This document shows, piece by piece, positions 25,093-34,551 of a DNA stretch of 64,000 bases. The notes beneath the pieces are model-generated. The model saw only the letters and a list, made by a program, of their open reading frames with translations. It was not told the DNA's origin and made no database searches. Numbering within the stretch: position 1 is the stretch's first letter; every line of letters starts with the position of its first letter. The DNA is taken from assembly GCA_965284645.1 (NCBI GenBank), contig OZ260106.1:2480001-2544000 (forward strand). Direction: 5' to 3'. This DNA comes from JAIBAJ01 sp965284645. GTDB lineage: Bacteria > Bacteroidota > Bacteroidia > JAIBAJ01. Position numbers and translations under genes: made by a program.

Positions 25093-27021
25093 TTATTTTT
25101 TAGCCTTTTTTTCGGAGCTTTCCATTTCCAATTTAAGGTTGGCAAGTACACCAAGGTCACCAAGGGTGGTTTTCTCGATGCTGTCTTTTACTTTTTTCAC
25201 AGCGGCTTTTGTTGAATTGTCGTCTTTTTTCTTCTCTTCAACTTTTGCAGCTTTTTCAGCTTCTACTTTATCGTTGTGAATTTTAGTATGGCTTACGATG
25301 ATACGTTTTTGATCTTTCGCGAACTCCAACACTTTGAAATCCAAGGTTTCTTCAACTACCGCTTGTTTGTTGTCGTCTTTTACGATGTGGCGGATTGGAG
25401 CAACGGCTTCGATTCCATAAGGAAGAGCGATGGTAGCACCTTTTTCATTGATAGAAAGGATAGTTCCTTTGTGAACGCTATCAACGGTGAAGATGGTTTC
25501 AAAAACATCCCATGGGTTTTCTTCCAATTGTTTGTGACCAAGGCTCAAGCGACGGTTTTCGCCATCGATTTCAAGCACTTTCACATCTAGTTCAGCACCT
25601 ACAGAGGTGAATTCGCTAGGATGTTTGATTTTTTTGGTCCAGCTTAGGTCGCTGATGTGAACAAGACCGTCAACACCTTCGGCCAATTCAACAAATACAC
25701 CGAAGTTGGTGAAATTGCGAACGGTACCTTTGTGTTGAGAACCTACTGGGAAGTTGGTAGTGATATTCACCCAAGGATCAGGGCTCAATTGTTTAATACC
25801 CAATGACATTTTGCGTTCTTCGCGGTCAAGGGTAAGGATAACAGCTTCTACTTCGTCGCCCACTTTCAAGAAATCGCCAGCGGTACGAAGGTGTGCACTC
25901 CAGCTCATTTCGCTAACGTGAACAAGTCCTTCAACACCAGGTTGGATTTCGATGAAAGCACCATAGTCGGCCAGAACCACTACTTTACCTTTCACTTTAT
26001 CGCCAGGGTTTAAGTTAGCATCCAATTGATCCCATGGGTGGGCAGTCAATTGTTTCAAGCCAAGAGCGATACGTTTTTTGGTATCGTCGAAGTCAAGGAT
26101 AACCACGTTGATTTTTTCGTCAACGGTAACCACTTCTTCAGGGTGTTGGATACGTCCCCAAGAAAGGTCGGTGATGTGGATAAGTCCGTCTACGCCGCCA
26201 AGGTCGATGAATACACCGTAAGAAGTGATATTTTTAACGGTACCTTCAAGGATTTGACCTTTTTCAAGTTTACCGATAATTTCTTTCTTCTGAAGTTCAA
26301 GTTCGGCTTCGATAAGTGCTTTGTGAGAAACCACCACGTTTTTGAATTCGTTGTTGATTTTAACCACTTTGAATTCCATGGTTTTTCCAACATACACATC
26401 GTAGTCGCGGATAGGTTTAACATCGATTTGCGAACCAGGAAGGAAGGCTTCGATTCCGAATACATCGGCGATAAGACCACCTTTGGTACGGCATTTAACG
26501 TAACCTGTAATGATTTCGTCATTTTCCAAAGCTTGGTTAACACGATCCCAAGAGCGATTAGCACGGGCTTTGCGGTGAGAAAGCACCAATTGGCCTGATT
26601 TATCTTCTTGTGTTTCGATGTACACTTCCAATTTGTCACCCACTTTAATATCGGGGTTGTAACGAACTTCGTTCAAAGGTATGATACCATCTGATTTGAA
26701 GCCGATGTTTACCACAAGTTCGCGGCTTGTGATGGCAACAACTGTACCGTCGATTACTTGGTGTTCAACGATTGATTGTAAGGTATCGGCATACATTTTT
26801 TCCAAGCGGCCTTTTTCTTCAGCGGAGTAGGTTTCGCCTTTTTTGCCGATGGTGTTCCAGTCGATTTCAACTGGAGCAACAGCTTTAGGAGCTTCGGCAA
26901 CGGCCACTGGGGCTGCTACTTCTGCTACGGGTGCTGCTACGGTTTCTGGGGTTGCAGCTTCTGCTGCTGGGCTTGTGTTTTCAGCAACATTGTCTGCTGC
27001 TGGAGTTTCATTCTCAGTCAT
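25093..27021 (-). CDS. rpsA: 30S ribosomal protein S1
   Basis: Six tandem S1 (OB-fold) RNA-binding domains spread over about residues 80-600, seen as repeats of 'G.V..i..yGafv.l..gv.GLvHisemsw', for example ITSYGVFIDLGGVDGLIHI, LADYGAFIEIQPGVEGLVHV and FTNFGVFVELAEGVDGLVHI. The first 50 residues are an Ala/Glu/Val/Pro-rich tail, a common extra in Bacteroidota S1, and the last 60 are charged and lysine-rich. S1 helps unfold mRNA at initiation, of particular weight in a phylum with weak Shine-Dalgarno use. A -7 box TACTTTTG (plus 27087-27094) lies 65 bases before the ATG. Confidence 0.97.
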   Translation of the reverse strand: MTENETPAADNVAENTSPAAEAATPETVAAPVAEVAAPVAVAEAPKAVAPVEIDWNTIGKKGETYSAEEKGRLEKMYADTLQSIVEHQVIDGTVVAITSRELVVNIGFKSDGIIPLNEVRYNPDIKVGDKLEVYIETQEDKSGQLVLSHRKARANRSWDRVNQALENDEIITGYVKCRTKGGLIADVFGIEAFLPGSQIDVKPIRDYDVYVGKTMEFKVVKINNEFKNVVVSHKALIEAELELQKKEIIGKLEKGQILEGTVKNITSYGVFIDLGGVDGLIHITDLSWGRIQHPEEVVTVDEKINVVILDFDDTKKRIALGLKQLTAHPWDQLDANLNPGDKVKGKVVVLADYGAFIEIQPGVEGLVHVSEMSWSAHLRTAGDFLKVGDEVEAVILTLDREERKMSLGIKQLSPDPWVNITTNFPVGSQHKGTVRNFTNFGVFVELAEGVDGLVHISDLSWTKKIKHPSEFTSVGAELDVKVLEIDGENRRLSLGHKQLEENPWDVFETIFTVDSVHKGTILSINEKGATIALPYGIEAVAPIRHIVKDDNKQAVVEETLDFKVLEFAKDQKRIIVSHTKIHNDKVEAEKAAKVEEKKKDDNSTKAAVKKVKDSIEKTTLGDLGVLANLKLEMESSEKKAKK

Positions 27022-27321
27022 CTGAGATTTAAATTAAAAAGTGAATAAAAATTGAATTACGCCTTTAACGTTTTGAAAAAGGGACGCAAAAGTAGTGATT
27101 TTTGGGATACGTGAAATATAATTATTTCTCAAAGAAAATATCATGCTTCAAAATCTGAAAGAAAATAAACTGGTAGAGGTAGAAATACTTGAAACAGATA
27201 AAAATGTGCATTATAATCGAATTGGCGAATGCTGAATGGCCTAATTTATGGCTTATCCAATTCTTTGGAATTTATAAATGCAAGTTTAAAGGAAAAATGT
27301 TACTTAGTTTTTTCGTAAATT
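27022..27321. other. Non-coding gap between rpsA and the small aspartic-protease-like gene
   Basis: About 300 bases. The rpsA promoter box CAAAAGTA (minus-strand TACTTTTG) at 27087-27094 is the only element I recognise. The rest is AT-rich with no repeat or good reading frame. Confidence 0.6.
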
Positions 27322-27699
27322 TTAAATCAATTGCATTTTCGCCACTTTGGGATCCACTTCAACTTTATCTGAATCAAAGTTAAGTTTTATTCGCCATTTT
27401 TGAAGGGTGGCAGCTCCGATAATCGCTTCTTCACTAAGTCCGGGAACAACTAAAAATTCGTCACTTAACAAAACATCATCAATATAAAAATCAACGGAAA
27501 TTCGACTTTTTACTTCGATAAAATGAGCTTCCGAAGTGGTGGCTATTTTTCGCGGCCTGCCTAAAGATTCAAGCGTAGCCAATTCTTTGACAAAGTCAGG
27601 ATTGATGCAAGAAAGATTAGCGCCACTATCGAATAAAGTGAACAGTTTTCTTTCCCCTTTGGAGCCAACAAAAAGCAATGGAAGTTTAATTGCCGACAT
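27322..27699 (-). CDS. Retropepsin-like (clan AA) aspartic protease domain protein
   Basis: A 125-residue single-domain protein. The first half has a hydrophobic strand then F-D24-S-G-A-N, the catalytic D-[ST]-G motif of clan AA proteases, and near the end A-I-I-G-A-A-T-L-Q-K-W-R-I-K-L, the G-ulbr 'iiGa..L..~~' flap-distal motif of this fold. One domain per chain means it must dimerise to be active. Serine replaces threonine in the D-T-G triad, which is tolerated. The -7 box TATATTTG (plus 27713-27720) is 13 bases before the ATG. Related but distinct paralogs are at 37834 and 42255. Confidence 0.75.
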   Translation of the reverse strand: MSAIKLPLLFVGSKGERKLFTLFDSGANLSCINPDFVKELATLESLGRPRKIATTSEAHFIEVKSRISVDFYIDDVLLSDEFLVVPGLSEEAIIGAATLQKWRIKLNFDSDKVEVDPKVAKMQLI

Positions 27700-27733
27700 A
27701 ACCAGTTTTTTGCAAATATACTGAAAAACAGAC

Positions 27734-29953
27734 CTATTTATTCAGTAGAATTTTCTTGGATAGTTGTCCTTCTTGGGTGCAAATTAGAATACTATACAAA
27801 CCTTCAGGTAAATTCTGGACCGAAATTTCCATTAAATCCTTTTGTGCCTTTTCAACTTTTCCTACTACTTGTCCGGTTGCATTAAAAAGGTGAATGCTTT
27901 TCAGTTCCTTGGCTCGGATATAAAGGGTTTCATTGGCTGGATTAGGAAAAACCTCTATAAGTTTGGTTTCTAAAGCTCCTTCTATGGCATTCACTACATA
28001 TTTATGCCGGATATTGCTTCGGGTGGTATTTACAGTTCGGGTTGGTTCGCACCCAATGGCCCAATCCACATCTACCACATAGCTTGAACTGTCGAATTGG
28101 CTATAATTAAGGTCGGTAAACTGGTTTGAGTTACCGGAAATAAAACCGATTTGCTGAAAGGAACTGGAATTTTGGTCGGCTTTGTAAAATTTGTAATTGA
28201 CTACAGGATTGGCCTGGTTTTCAATTTGGTAAAAGGTCCAATTGAAATTGCCATTGAATTGGTCTTGCAGGTGAATGGTGCTGTGGTAAGGACTTGGTTC
28301 GGTTTCTTGTCCGCAAAGATCCAAGGCTGAAATACGGTAGCGGTAATTGGTAACATTGGGATTAGCGCTCAAATCGTGGTATTCGCTCAGGCTGTCGTAG
28401 GCCACAGAAGCGATGTGCACATAATTATTTGTCGAAAATTCGCGGTAGATGAAGAAGGAGTCAATGAGGGTGGTTGGTGGATTTTTTTCCCAGAGTATGA
28501 TGTTGTGGGTGGAGGCAGAATCGACTGTAACGAGGCAAATTTCCGGGGCAGGGATTTGGGTTTGGGTAATTTCCTTGGTTGTTGCGTAGCTATATCCGCA
28601 TGAATCGGAGAAGGCCTTAACGGAAATGGTACCACTCCCATTGGCCACCACAGTAACGGCGGAAGAATCCGAACTGCCTATCCAACCGCTTGGTAAAACC
28701 CATTGGTAAGATAGAGCTTCGGCAACGGGCGGAACAGAAAAGGTGTAAGTGCCCGAACAAAGGATGGAATCAGGGCCGAGGATGGAGGATGGTTGTGGCG
28801 TGAGGCAGGAGTAGAGGCGGGCGATGTGGTTACGAGAGATACCGTTATAATGGTTAAATACACCTCCGATTAGTATTTTACCGTCTGTTTGCAGAGCTAT
28901 AGAATTAATGGACTCATCTGGTCCGATACCTCCTGAATTAAAGTTATAGTCTTCCGTACATGAAGAATCGGTTTTTACCAGATAAGGAAAAGGATTGGCA
29001 CGAAAGCTTGAGAATCCCCCTGCAACTAGTATTGAATTATCATTTAGAACTTTTATATCATGAACATAAGAATTTGCCCCTGAGCCAACCGGGAAAGCAT
29101 TGTCCAAATTACCATCTCCATTTAATCTTGCCAATCTTCCTGAAGTTTGTAAATTATAACTGGTAAAATTTCCACCAACCAATAAACGATTATTTGAATA
29201 TAAGTCCATAGCAAATACAACAGCACTTAAACCCAATCCATTCCCAAAGGAAGGATCGAGGCTACCATTGGCATTTAAGCGAGCAACTCTTAATCGAAAA
29301 GATTGGCCAATTTGAGTAAAATCTCCTCCGACAACTATTTTGCCATTGGGTTGTATCAAAATTTCTTCAACAGTACCGTTTGGACCATTGGAAAAATTAA
29401 AAGAAGAATCCAGCGAGCCATCCGGAAATAGTCTGACCATTCGAGTAACAGGAATGCCATTGTAGGTAGTGAAATTTCCTCCAAGTAAAATTCGTTGGTC
29501 GGCCTGAATAGCTAAGGCTTTTCCATAATCATTAATACCATTTCCAACATGAAAACTAGTATCGATATCCCCATTCGGGTAAATGCGAATTAAACCTTTG
29601 GAGGGGTAAGCATTGTAAAAGTTAAAATCCCCTGCAAGCAGCAGTTTACCATCAGCTTGTATGGAGATTTTTCGAACCAGGGCATCTAAGCCTGCACCGC
29701 AATGAAAACTTGTATCATAAGAGCCATCATAATGTAATTTAGCAATTTTGGGCGAATAGTGAGAATCGAAATAAGTAAAGGCTCCAACAATATAAATTCC
29801 CCCATTTGCATCTACTTTTATATCCATGATGTCTGAATTAGCACCGGAGAATGGATCGAAGGAAAGGTCGAGAGAGCCGGGTTGGGCATTGACCAGAAAG
29901 AATGAAAAACTAAGAATTAAAAATACTAGGCAGAAATTCAGATTGCACCGCAT
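27734..29953 (-). CDS. Delta-60 repeat protein with type IX secretion (type A) sorting domain
   Basis: A 739-residue exported protein. Signal peptide 1-23 (ending LVNAQ). Residues about 25-390 hold some seven or eight delta-60 repeats, each about 50-60 residues with the pattern 'aiq.DGKilvgGnFt.yng.....iaRLn.dGslD.sFn.g.G', likely a beta-propeller. Residues 390-460 look like a PKD/Ig-type domain (V-L-P-S-G-W-I-G-S-S-D), followed by a fibronectin-like part. The last 70 residues are the T9SS type A C-terminal domain: 'VFPNPANETLYIrakelksIhLFNatGqvvgkve' to a C-terminal lysine-rich end. It should be secreted and cell-surface attached. No T9SS machinery gene is adjacent. Confidence 0.92.
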   Translation of the reverse strand: MRCNLNFCLVFLILSFSFFLVNAQPGSLDLSFDPFSGANSDIMDIKVDANGGIYIVGAFTYFDSHYSPKIAKLHYDGSYDTSFHCGAGLDALVRKISIQADGKLLLAGDFNFYNAYPSKGLIRIYPNGDIDTSFHVGNGINDYGKALAIQADQRILLGGNFTTYNGIPVTRMVRLFPDGSLDSSFNFSNGPNGTVEEILIQPNGKIVVGGDFTQIGQSFRLRVARLNANGSLDPSFGNGLGLSAVVFAMDLYSNNRLLVGGNFTSYNLQTSGRLARLNGDGNLDNAFPVGSGANSYVHDIKVLNDNSILVAGGFSSFRANPFPYLVKTDSSCTEDYNFNSGGIGPDESINSIALQTDGKILIGGVFNHYNGISRNHIARLYSCLTPQPSSILGPDSILCSGTYTFSVPPVAEALSYQWVLPSGWIGSSDSSAVTVVANGSGTISVKAFSDSCGYSYATTKEITQTQIPAPEICLVTVDSASTHNIILWEKNPPTTLIDSFFIYREFSTNNYVHIASVAYDSLSEYHDLSANPNVTNYRYRISALDLCGQETEPSPYHSTIHLQDQFNGNFNWTFYQIENQANPVVNYKFYKADQNSSSFQQIGFISGNSNQFTDLNYSQFDSSSYVVDVDWAIGCEPTRTVNTTRSNIRHKYVVNAIEGALETKLIEVFPNPANETLYIRAKELKSIHLFNATGQVVGKVEKAQKDLMEISVQNLPEGLYSILICTQEGQLSKKILLNK

Positions 29954-30214
29954 TAAATTAAAATAATGGAAAAAATATTTATCAGAATAACGACCTATTG
30001 GAGGGATTCCATTGTATTTGGTTCCAAAAAATAAATTATTTCTAACCTGGTTATACCAATTTGTTCTTTTTTGAATAATCTAAGGGTTAAAGTTGCCATC
30101 AGAAAAAGTTTATTAGAGCAAAGTTACTTAAATTTAAAGTTAAAAATTGAAGATGTAAATTTTGGGAATTGGATAATAATAGATCAACTGATGGTAATTC
30201 TTTGAAAGGTTTTA

Positions 30215-31303
30215 TTAATTTTTTTTTGGTAACAATGCTTGAACAATACCTAATTGGATAAAAAGAAAAATAGAAGCTGAACCAATAAGCGGTAAAAATG
30301 GCAATTTAACTCCTAAAAAAGAAATAGTGCCCAAAGGCGAAAGAAGGAAAAAGATTGTTTGGATTAGGATAGAAAATTTAATAATTTTTAGAAAGCCAAC
30401 ACCATAGGGATCCGATAGTTTTGAAACTGTTGTTTGAAGTCTTTGGATCAATAATCCTAAGAAGCCAAGTGGTAGCATAAATCCAACTATTCCAAATAGC
30501 TCCACAAACCGCCAAAATGACAAATGGTTGGTTGACTCGAAAAGGATGGTTGGTGTTTTATTTGAACTCCAATAAATACCTGACAGTCCTCCATTTTTAA
30601 ATGATTGCCGAATTTGAAATACTTGTTCAGGCGTATGTTCTATTCTGCGTCCAATTATGTTTGCGAAATTATTTAAATCAAATTCATTAAAATGAAGAAG
30701 AATTCCTGCTCCAAAACTACACCATAATATTCCTGTCAAAAAAAGAAAAGTATACAGATTTCGAACCTTGTATTCCCGCCAAAAGCAAGTTATAATAACT
30801 AAACAAATTATTCCTGTTCCAACATTACCACCCCAAAATAAATAGAGAATACAAAAAGTTGGAAAAGGTAAAAGGAATCTAATCAATTCTGAAAAACCTT
30901 GGTTAGAACTTTTGAAATCGTTCATAGTTTTTGGTAAGATTAGAACTAATCCAAACAAAAGTAATTCCCTTATATCGAAGTAAAAGAAAAACAATTTAAC
31001 CCAATTTGATCTTCCAAATAATCTAGGACCAAACAAAAATGTGAAAATTGAAATTAAAACTAAAAATAATGCAATATTATTTACTTGTTTCAACCAAATT
31101 TCTTTGAGAAAATTTGATAAAATTAGCATTACGGCACATCCAATTATATAACCTTCAATATTACGAATCAGAAAAATATTTTGAAACAATTTGAAATCTC
31201 TTTCTGAATTACCGCTTACCAAGAGCATCAGAGAAGAAGTAATAAAAAGCCCAAGAATAGCTAACCATAGCAATGGATCTCCAAAATTAAATTTATTTTT
31301 CAT
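30215..31303 (-). CDS. Divergent SEDS (FtsW/RodA/SpoVE-like) membrane protein lacking the catalytic Asp
   Basis: A 362-residue protein with about ten membrane helices. It aligns without gaps to SEDS glycosyltransferase landmarks: G92-P-R-L-F-G-R-S-N-W101 and F109-D-I-R-E113-L against the 'G.RRWI.l..f.fQPSEl.K' segment; V161-G-T163 against 'D.GTa'; Q230...S234...G238-G239...G242 against the 'Q...S..ai..GG..G.G' loop; E268-L-F-G-I-V-G274 against 'EElGliG'; and G331-V-K-L-P-F336...G341-S against 'GltLPFiSYGGS'. Nine residues before the glutamate block, where SEDS polymerases have the catalytic Asp, this protein has His260. It may be inactive or altered. Last gene of an AT-rich six-gene operon; no class B PBP is near. 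Confidence 0.75.
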   Translation of the reverse strand: MKNKFNFGDPLLWLAILGLFITSSLMLLVSGNSERDFKLFQNIFLIRNIEGYIIGCAVMLILSNFLKEIWLKQVNNIALFLVLISIFTFLFGPRLFGRSNWVKLFFFYFDIRELLLFGLVLILPKTMNDFKSSNQGFSELIRFLLPFPTFCILYLFWGGNVGTGIICLVIITCFWREYKVRNLYTFLFLTGILWCSFGAGILLHFNEFDLNNFANIIGRRIEHTPEQVFQIRQSFKNGGLSGIYWSSNKTPTILFESTNHLSFWRFVELFGIVGFMLPLGFLGLLIQRLQTTVSKLSDPYGVGFLKIIKFSILIQTIFFLLSPLGTISFLGVKLPFLPLIGSASIFLFIQLGIVQALLPKKN

Positions 31304-31304
31304 T

Positions 31305-31847
31305 TTACTTTGATTCTAAAATATAAAGACCTGCTAAATTAGCCATTGCACCACAATATTTTTGGTGACATTTACCTAGGTAACTTACTTCAAGAGTATC
31401 GTTAAAGAACTCAAAATTCAATTGACAATTTCCTTCCAGGTCATTAAAAATGGCATAATTAAAATCAGTAAATTTCGCTTCTCCTTTAATGAAACAAGGC
31501 GAAGGGGTTGTGTAAGTGTCTAAAATAAAGTGAAATCCTTTGTTACTAAATTTAGATATATATAGGTCGTGTGCAATTTCAAGGTGCTGAATAGTATCCC
31601 TTCCTTCAGAGAATCCTAAAAAAATAGTATCCCGATCGTTTAAACCTTTGAAATGCATTTTGGATTTATTTGAATATTTCATCTTAAAATCAAAAGCATT
31701 TAGGCTAAATGGCTTTTGATTTTTATTTACAGGAATTTGACTATCTGGATTGACATCTTTAGCTTGTTGGGTTGGCTTTTGAATTTGATAGCATGCTTGG
31801 ATTGATAAAGAAAGAATAGCATAAATAATAAACATTTTTAATTCCAT
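31305..31847 (-). CDS. Putative lipoprotein, unknown function
   Basis: About 180 residues from the ATG at 31847; an in-frame TTG at 31862 would add five residues. The N-terminus is hydrophobic with a lipobox L-S-I-Q-A-C (about Cys19), so it is probably lipid-anchored. The mature part is mixed polar with short strands (I-F-L-G-F-S-E-G-R-D-T-I, L-E-V-S-Y-L-G-K-C) and several cysteines near the C-terminus (C-H-Q-K-Y-C). I recognise no family. It ends 1 base before the SEDS-like gene and so is tightly coupled to it. AT-rich like the whole cluster. Confidence 0.7.
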   Translation of the reverse strand: MELKMFIIYAILSLSIQACYQIQKPTQQAKDVNPDSQIPVNKNQKPFSLNAFDFKMKYSNKSKMHFKGLNDRDTIFLGFSEGRDTIQHLEIAHDLYISKFSNKGFHFILDTYTTPSPCFIKGEAKFTDFNYAIFNDLEGNCQLNFEFFNDTLEVSYLGKCHQKYCGAMANLAGLYILESK

Positions 31848-31874
31848 TCTTCTTAAACTCAATTATTTATATAA

Positions 31875-32369
31875 TTAACCTTTATTGTTATCTCCTTCTA
31901 GATTATAATATATCCAAAATAGACTTGCAAAAATTGAAGGATATAAAAGAAATGAAGATTTACTAATATAAGAATAAAAGCTTTCTTGAGCACCATTAAC
32001 GTAAAAATTATACCAATACACACTTAATAGAATTCCAATAAAAATGGTAAAAATGGTACTTGATTCATTGAGTTTTTTAGTGAATGGGAAATGTTTCCTT
32101 GCAAAAATTGAATAAGCTAAGGCCCAAATTGGAATAAATATTATAGAATTATACAAAAAAGCTTTGAATAAGTAAGGATAACGAAATGGAAGGGCAAAAA
32201 AATCAATTAATGTCAAAAATAATACCACGATAAGCCTAATAAGCATTAATCCAAATGATGAAGAAATTTGGGAACTCCAAGCATAAGCTTCAAGAAAGCA
32301 TAGCAATATGTAATTTGTTATAATTCCATTTAATGAAATTTTTAAGAAAGTTCTTAAAAAAGGTGGCAC
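31875..32369 (-). CDS. Small multi-pass membrane protein, unknown function
   Basis: A 164-residue protein with about four hydrophobic helices (near residues 10-28, 38-60, 70-90 and 105-125, with a further aromatic stretch near 145). The only workable start is GTG at 32369; the ATG one base off is in another frame and stops at once. No family recognised. It sits 12 bases after the 720-residue lipoprotein gene and 27 bases before the next lipoprotein ATG, as part of the same operon. Confidence 0.65.
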   Translation of the reverse strand: MPPFLRTFLKISLNGIITNYILLCFLEAYAWSSQISSSFGLMLIRLIVVLFLTLIDFFALPFRYPYLFKAFLYNSIIFIPIWALAYSIFARKHFPFTKKLNESSTIFTIFIGILLSVYWYNFYVNGAQESFYSYISKSSFLLYPSIFASLFWIYYNLEGDNNKG

Positions 32370-32381
32370 ATTTAAGATAAT

Positions 32382-34544
32382 TTAAAAATTTTTAAATCTA
32401 GCTATTTTTGATTGAGATATAAAATAAACTGAACCATCTGGTGAGCAAACGATTGAACTAATAGAACTCACACCAAATAATTGAGTAACATTGTAGGAAT
32501 TTATGATTGCATTAGTGTTATAATTTATTAAATATACCATACCATTGTCTGTTCCTATCCAAATATTTCCATCATTTGCTTTTGAAAGACACAATATTTT
32601 GCTTGTTGTAGGTACTATATTAATTGAATTTGAAGTATTGTTATTTAATTTGTATAATTTATTTTCATTTACCCCATAATTAAATGCTAACCAAATATTT
32701 CCATTATTGTCTGTTAAATTATTTATTGTAGGGTAGTTTGGTATCTGAAATCCATAGATACCAGACCAAAACGAATTCAAAAATACAATATTTGGATTGT
32801 TTAATTTTGATACAGAAGATATAAATATTGAATCGAGTACAACGCCTGAATTAATTTTAATAACACCGAATTTCATTATTGAATCTGAGGGGGTAAATAT
32901 TACTTTATTTCTAAAAACCCATACATCATTATTTAAATCAAATAAAATAGGCCCTCCTAGATCAATTCCAGAATAAAGTATAGAGGGGTTAAAAAAGATA
33001 AGGTCATCTGAAATAGAAAATCGCTTAAATTGAATGATTGGATTTGAGTTTGAAATTGGAATTGATGCCGAAACAACGGTATTAGTATTTTCGTTAAATC
33101 CTATATCTAAATGTCTTACCCCTAAACTATCTGCTGTATAATAGTAATCTGAGAAACAATCAATTTGAGGGATTAAGTTGCTTGATGATGGTGGAATGTT
33201 TTGAAAGTTATTTTTAGAATATCCCGAAATTATATCATATTGAGGACCAGTGCTTTGTGATGTGCCATTAATTAAAGATATTGAAACTTTTTGGGAAGTA
33301 CTATAATATGTTTTTATTGGTAAAGGATTTAATGGGATATTACATCCTTGCATATCTAATCCATATTCACCATGATAGCCAAGATTTAAATCATGAAAAG
33401 AAACTGCAATTGAATTTTTCACCATTATATATCCTTGTGTATAATAACCAATCTTATTAGTTAATAATCCAATTGGGTCTTCAGGTAATTCTCTGCTAAT
33501 CCATAATGAATCCGTGGTACAGATGAGCTCATTACTACTATAATAGGTTTGGTATAAATCTTTAGCAAAAAATCTAAAATAGTATTTTTTTTGAGGTTCA
33601 AGGTTTGTAATTGTTTTATCACTTGTACCTATCGTAAACGGTAAATTTGTCACATTTGAATTTATAGTAGGATTAGGTGACACATCCCATACAATCCCTG
33701 ATTCCAAAATTGGCAAACTTCCTAAACCTGAGATAGTAAAGTTAAGGGTAAGGCTTTTTGGATTAATATTTTTTGCATTGTTTAATTCAAATTGAGGAGG
33801 TATAAAATTAGAAATTGTTAAAAAGGTCCTAACATCACCATAATTAACATATCCTGAATCTGTCTTGGCATAACTTCGATACCGATATAGTTGGCCTTGA
33901 ATTAAAGATTGAATTGACATGGAATACGATCCTTCTTGAAAGTCTAAACTTTGCTCTAAATGTTTTGAATCATCAATGGTAGGAAAACTATTACTATTTG
34001 AAAAACAAAATCCACGTTCAATAACTTTGCCACCTTTTTTAGAAACTAAGTTACCCCATAACCTTACTTTAGAATCAGATACTTCAGAAGCAGAATCAGT
34101 TTTAATTTCAGGAGCCCTTGGATGTGGAAAAAAATAAGAATAAAGGCTATCACTTGGATAAAATGTATGATAAAGTTTAGAAGTTGCAAATGATTTAAAG
34201 TAATAAAATTTATTCTTTAAGAATAGACTATCGGGCAAAAATGATTCAAATGAATTAAGAATATTATAGCTACCTGAAGTTATAAATTCATTTGATTTTA
34301 AATCTTCAAATTTTAATTCTGAAAGGACTCTGTTTTTATCCGATGACCAAAAAAAGCCATATTGCTCAGTTTGGTAAACATCATCAAGTTTTTTTATTGA
34401 GCCCTTTAGCTTAATCTTATTCTCAATTTGTTGAACTAGGTTTATTGAGACAACTATCCCATTTCCATTTGGAAGATCATTGTCCTTTTTACATCCTAAC
34501 AAAATAAAAAGAAACAGAAATAAATAAAAGTTTATCTTTTTCAT
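32382..34544 (-). CDS. Large lipoprotein with fibronectin-like and propeller-like regions
   Basis: A 720-residue lipoprotein, lipobox I-L-L-G-C (Cys18) followed by K-K-D-N-D. Residues about 30-340 look like three fibronectin-type domains of the Bacteroidota kind, each with the turn 'G.vwd.s.nPTi' or 'ERGFCFSnSnsfPTIDDSKH' and ending 'YyFRfFAkdlyqtyYs'. The last 150 residues have the two-component-regulator-propeller style repeats 'dnnGNIWLAFNyGvneNKLYkLn' and 'KANDGNIWIGTDNGMVYLInyn'. It should sit on the outer face of a membrane. Very Asn/Ser/Ile-rich, matching the AT-rich DNA. Fourth gene from the end of the operon. Confidence 0.75.
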   Translation of the reverse strand: MKKINFYLFLFLFILLGCKKDNDLPNGNGIVVSINLVQQIENKIKLKGSIKKLDDVYQTEQYGFFWSSDKNRVLSELKFEDLKSNEFITSGSYNILNSFESFLPDSLFLKNKFYYFKSFATSKLYHTFYPSDSLYSYFFPHPRAPEIKTDSASEVSDSKVRLWGNLVSKKGGKVIERGFCFSNSNSFPTIDDSKHLEQSLDFQEGSYSMSIQSLIQGQLYRYRSYAKTDSGYVNYGDVRTFLTISNFIPPQFELNNAKNINPKSLTLNFTISGLGSLPILESGIVWDVSPNPTINSNVTNLPFTIGTSDKTITNLEPQKKYYFRFFAKDLYQTYYSSNELICTTDSLWISRELPEDPIGLLTNKIGYYTQGYIMVKNSIAVSFHDLNLGYHGEYGLDMQGCNIPLNPLPIKTYYSTSQKVSISLINGTSQSTGPQYDIISGYSKNNFQNIPPSSSNLIPQIDCFSDYYYTADSLGVRHLDIGFNENTNTVVSASIPISNSNPIIQFKRFSISDDLIFFNPSILYSGIDLGGPILFDLNNDVWVFRNKVIFTPSDSIMKFGVIKINSGVVLDSIFISSVSKLNNPNIVFLNSFWSGIYGFQIPNYPTINNLTDNNGNIWLAFNYGVNENKLYKLNNNTSNSINIVPTTSKILCLSKANDGNIWIGTDNGMVYLINYNTNAIINSYNVTQLFGVSSISSIVCSPDGSVYFISQSKIARFKNF

Positions 34545-34551
34545 TTAATCT

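Noticed and set aside
26026..26639. Long frames on both strands inside rpsA (190 and 149 residues)
   Set aside because: Produced by the repetitive, codon-biased S1 domains; the six S1 repeats in the main frame settle the assignment.
30215..31303. O-antigen ligase (WaaL-like) as an alternative for the SEDS-like protein
   Set aside because: The ungapped matches to five SEDS landmarks, including the G-x-x-L-P-F...G-S end, fit SEDS better; I saw no WaaL loop motif.
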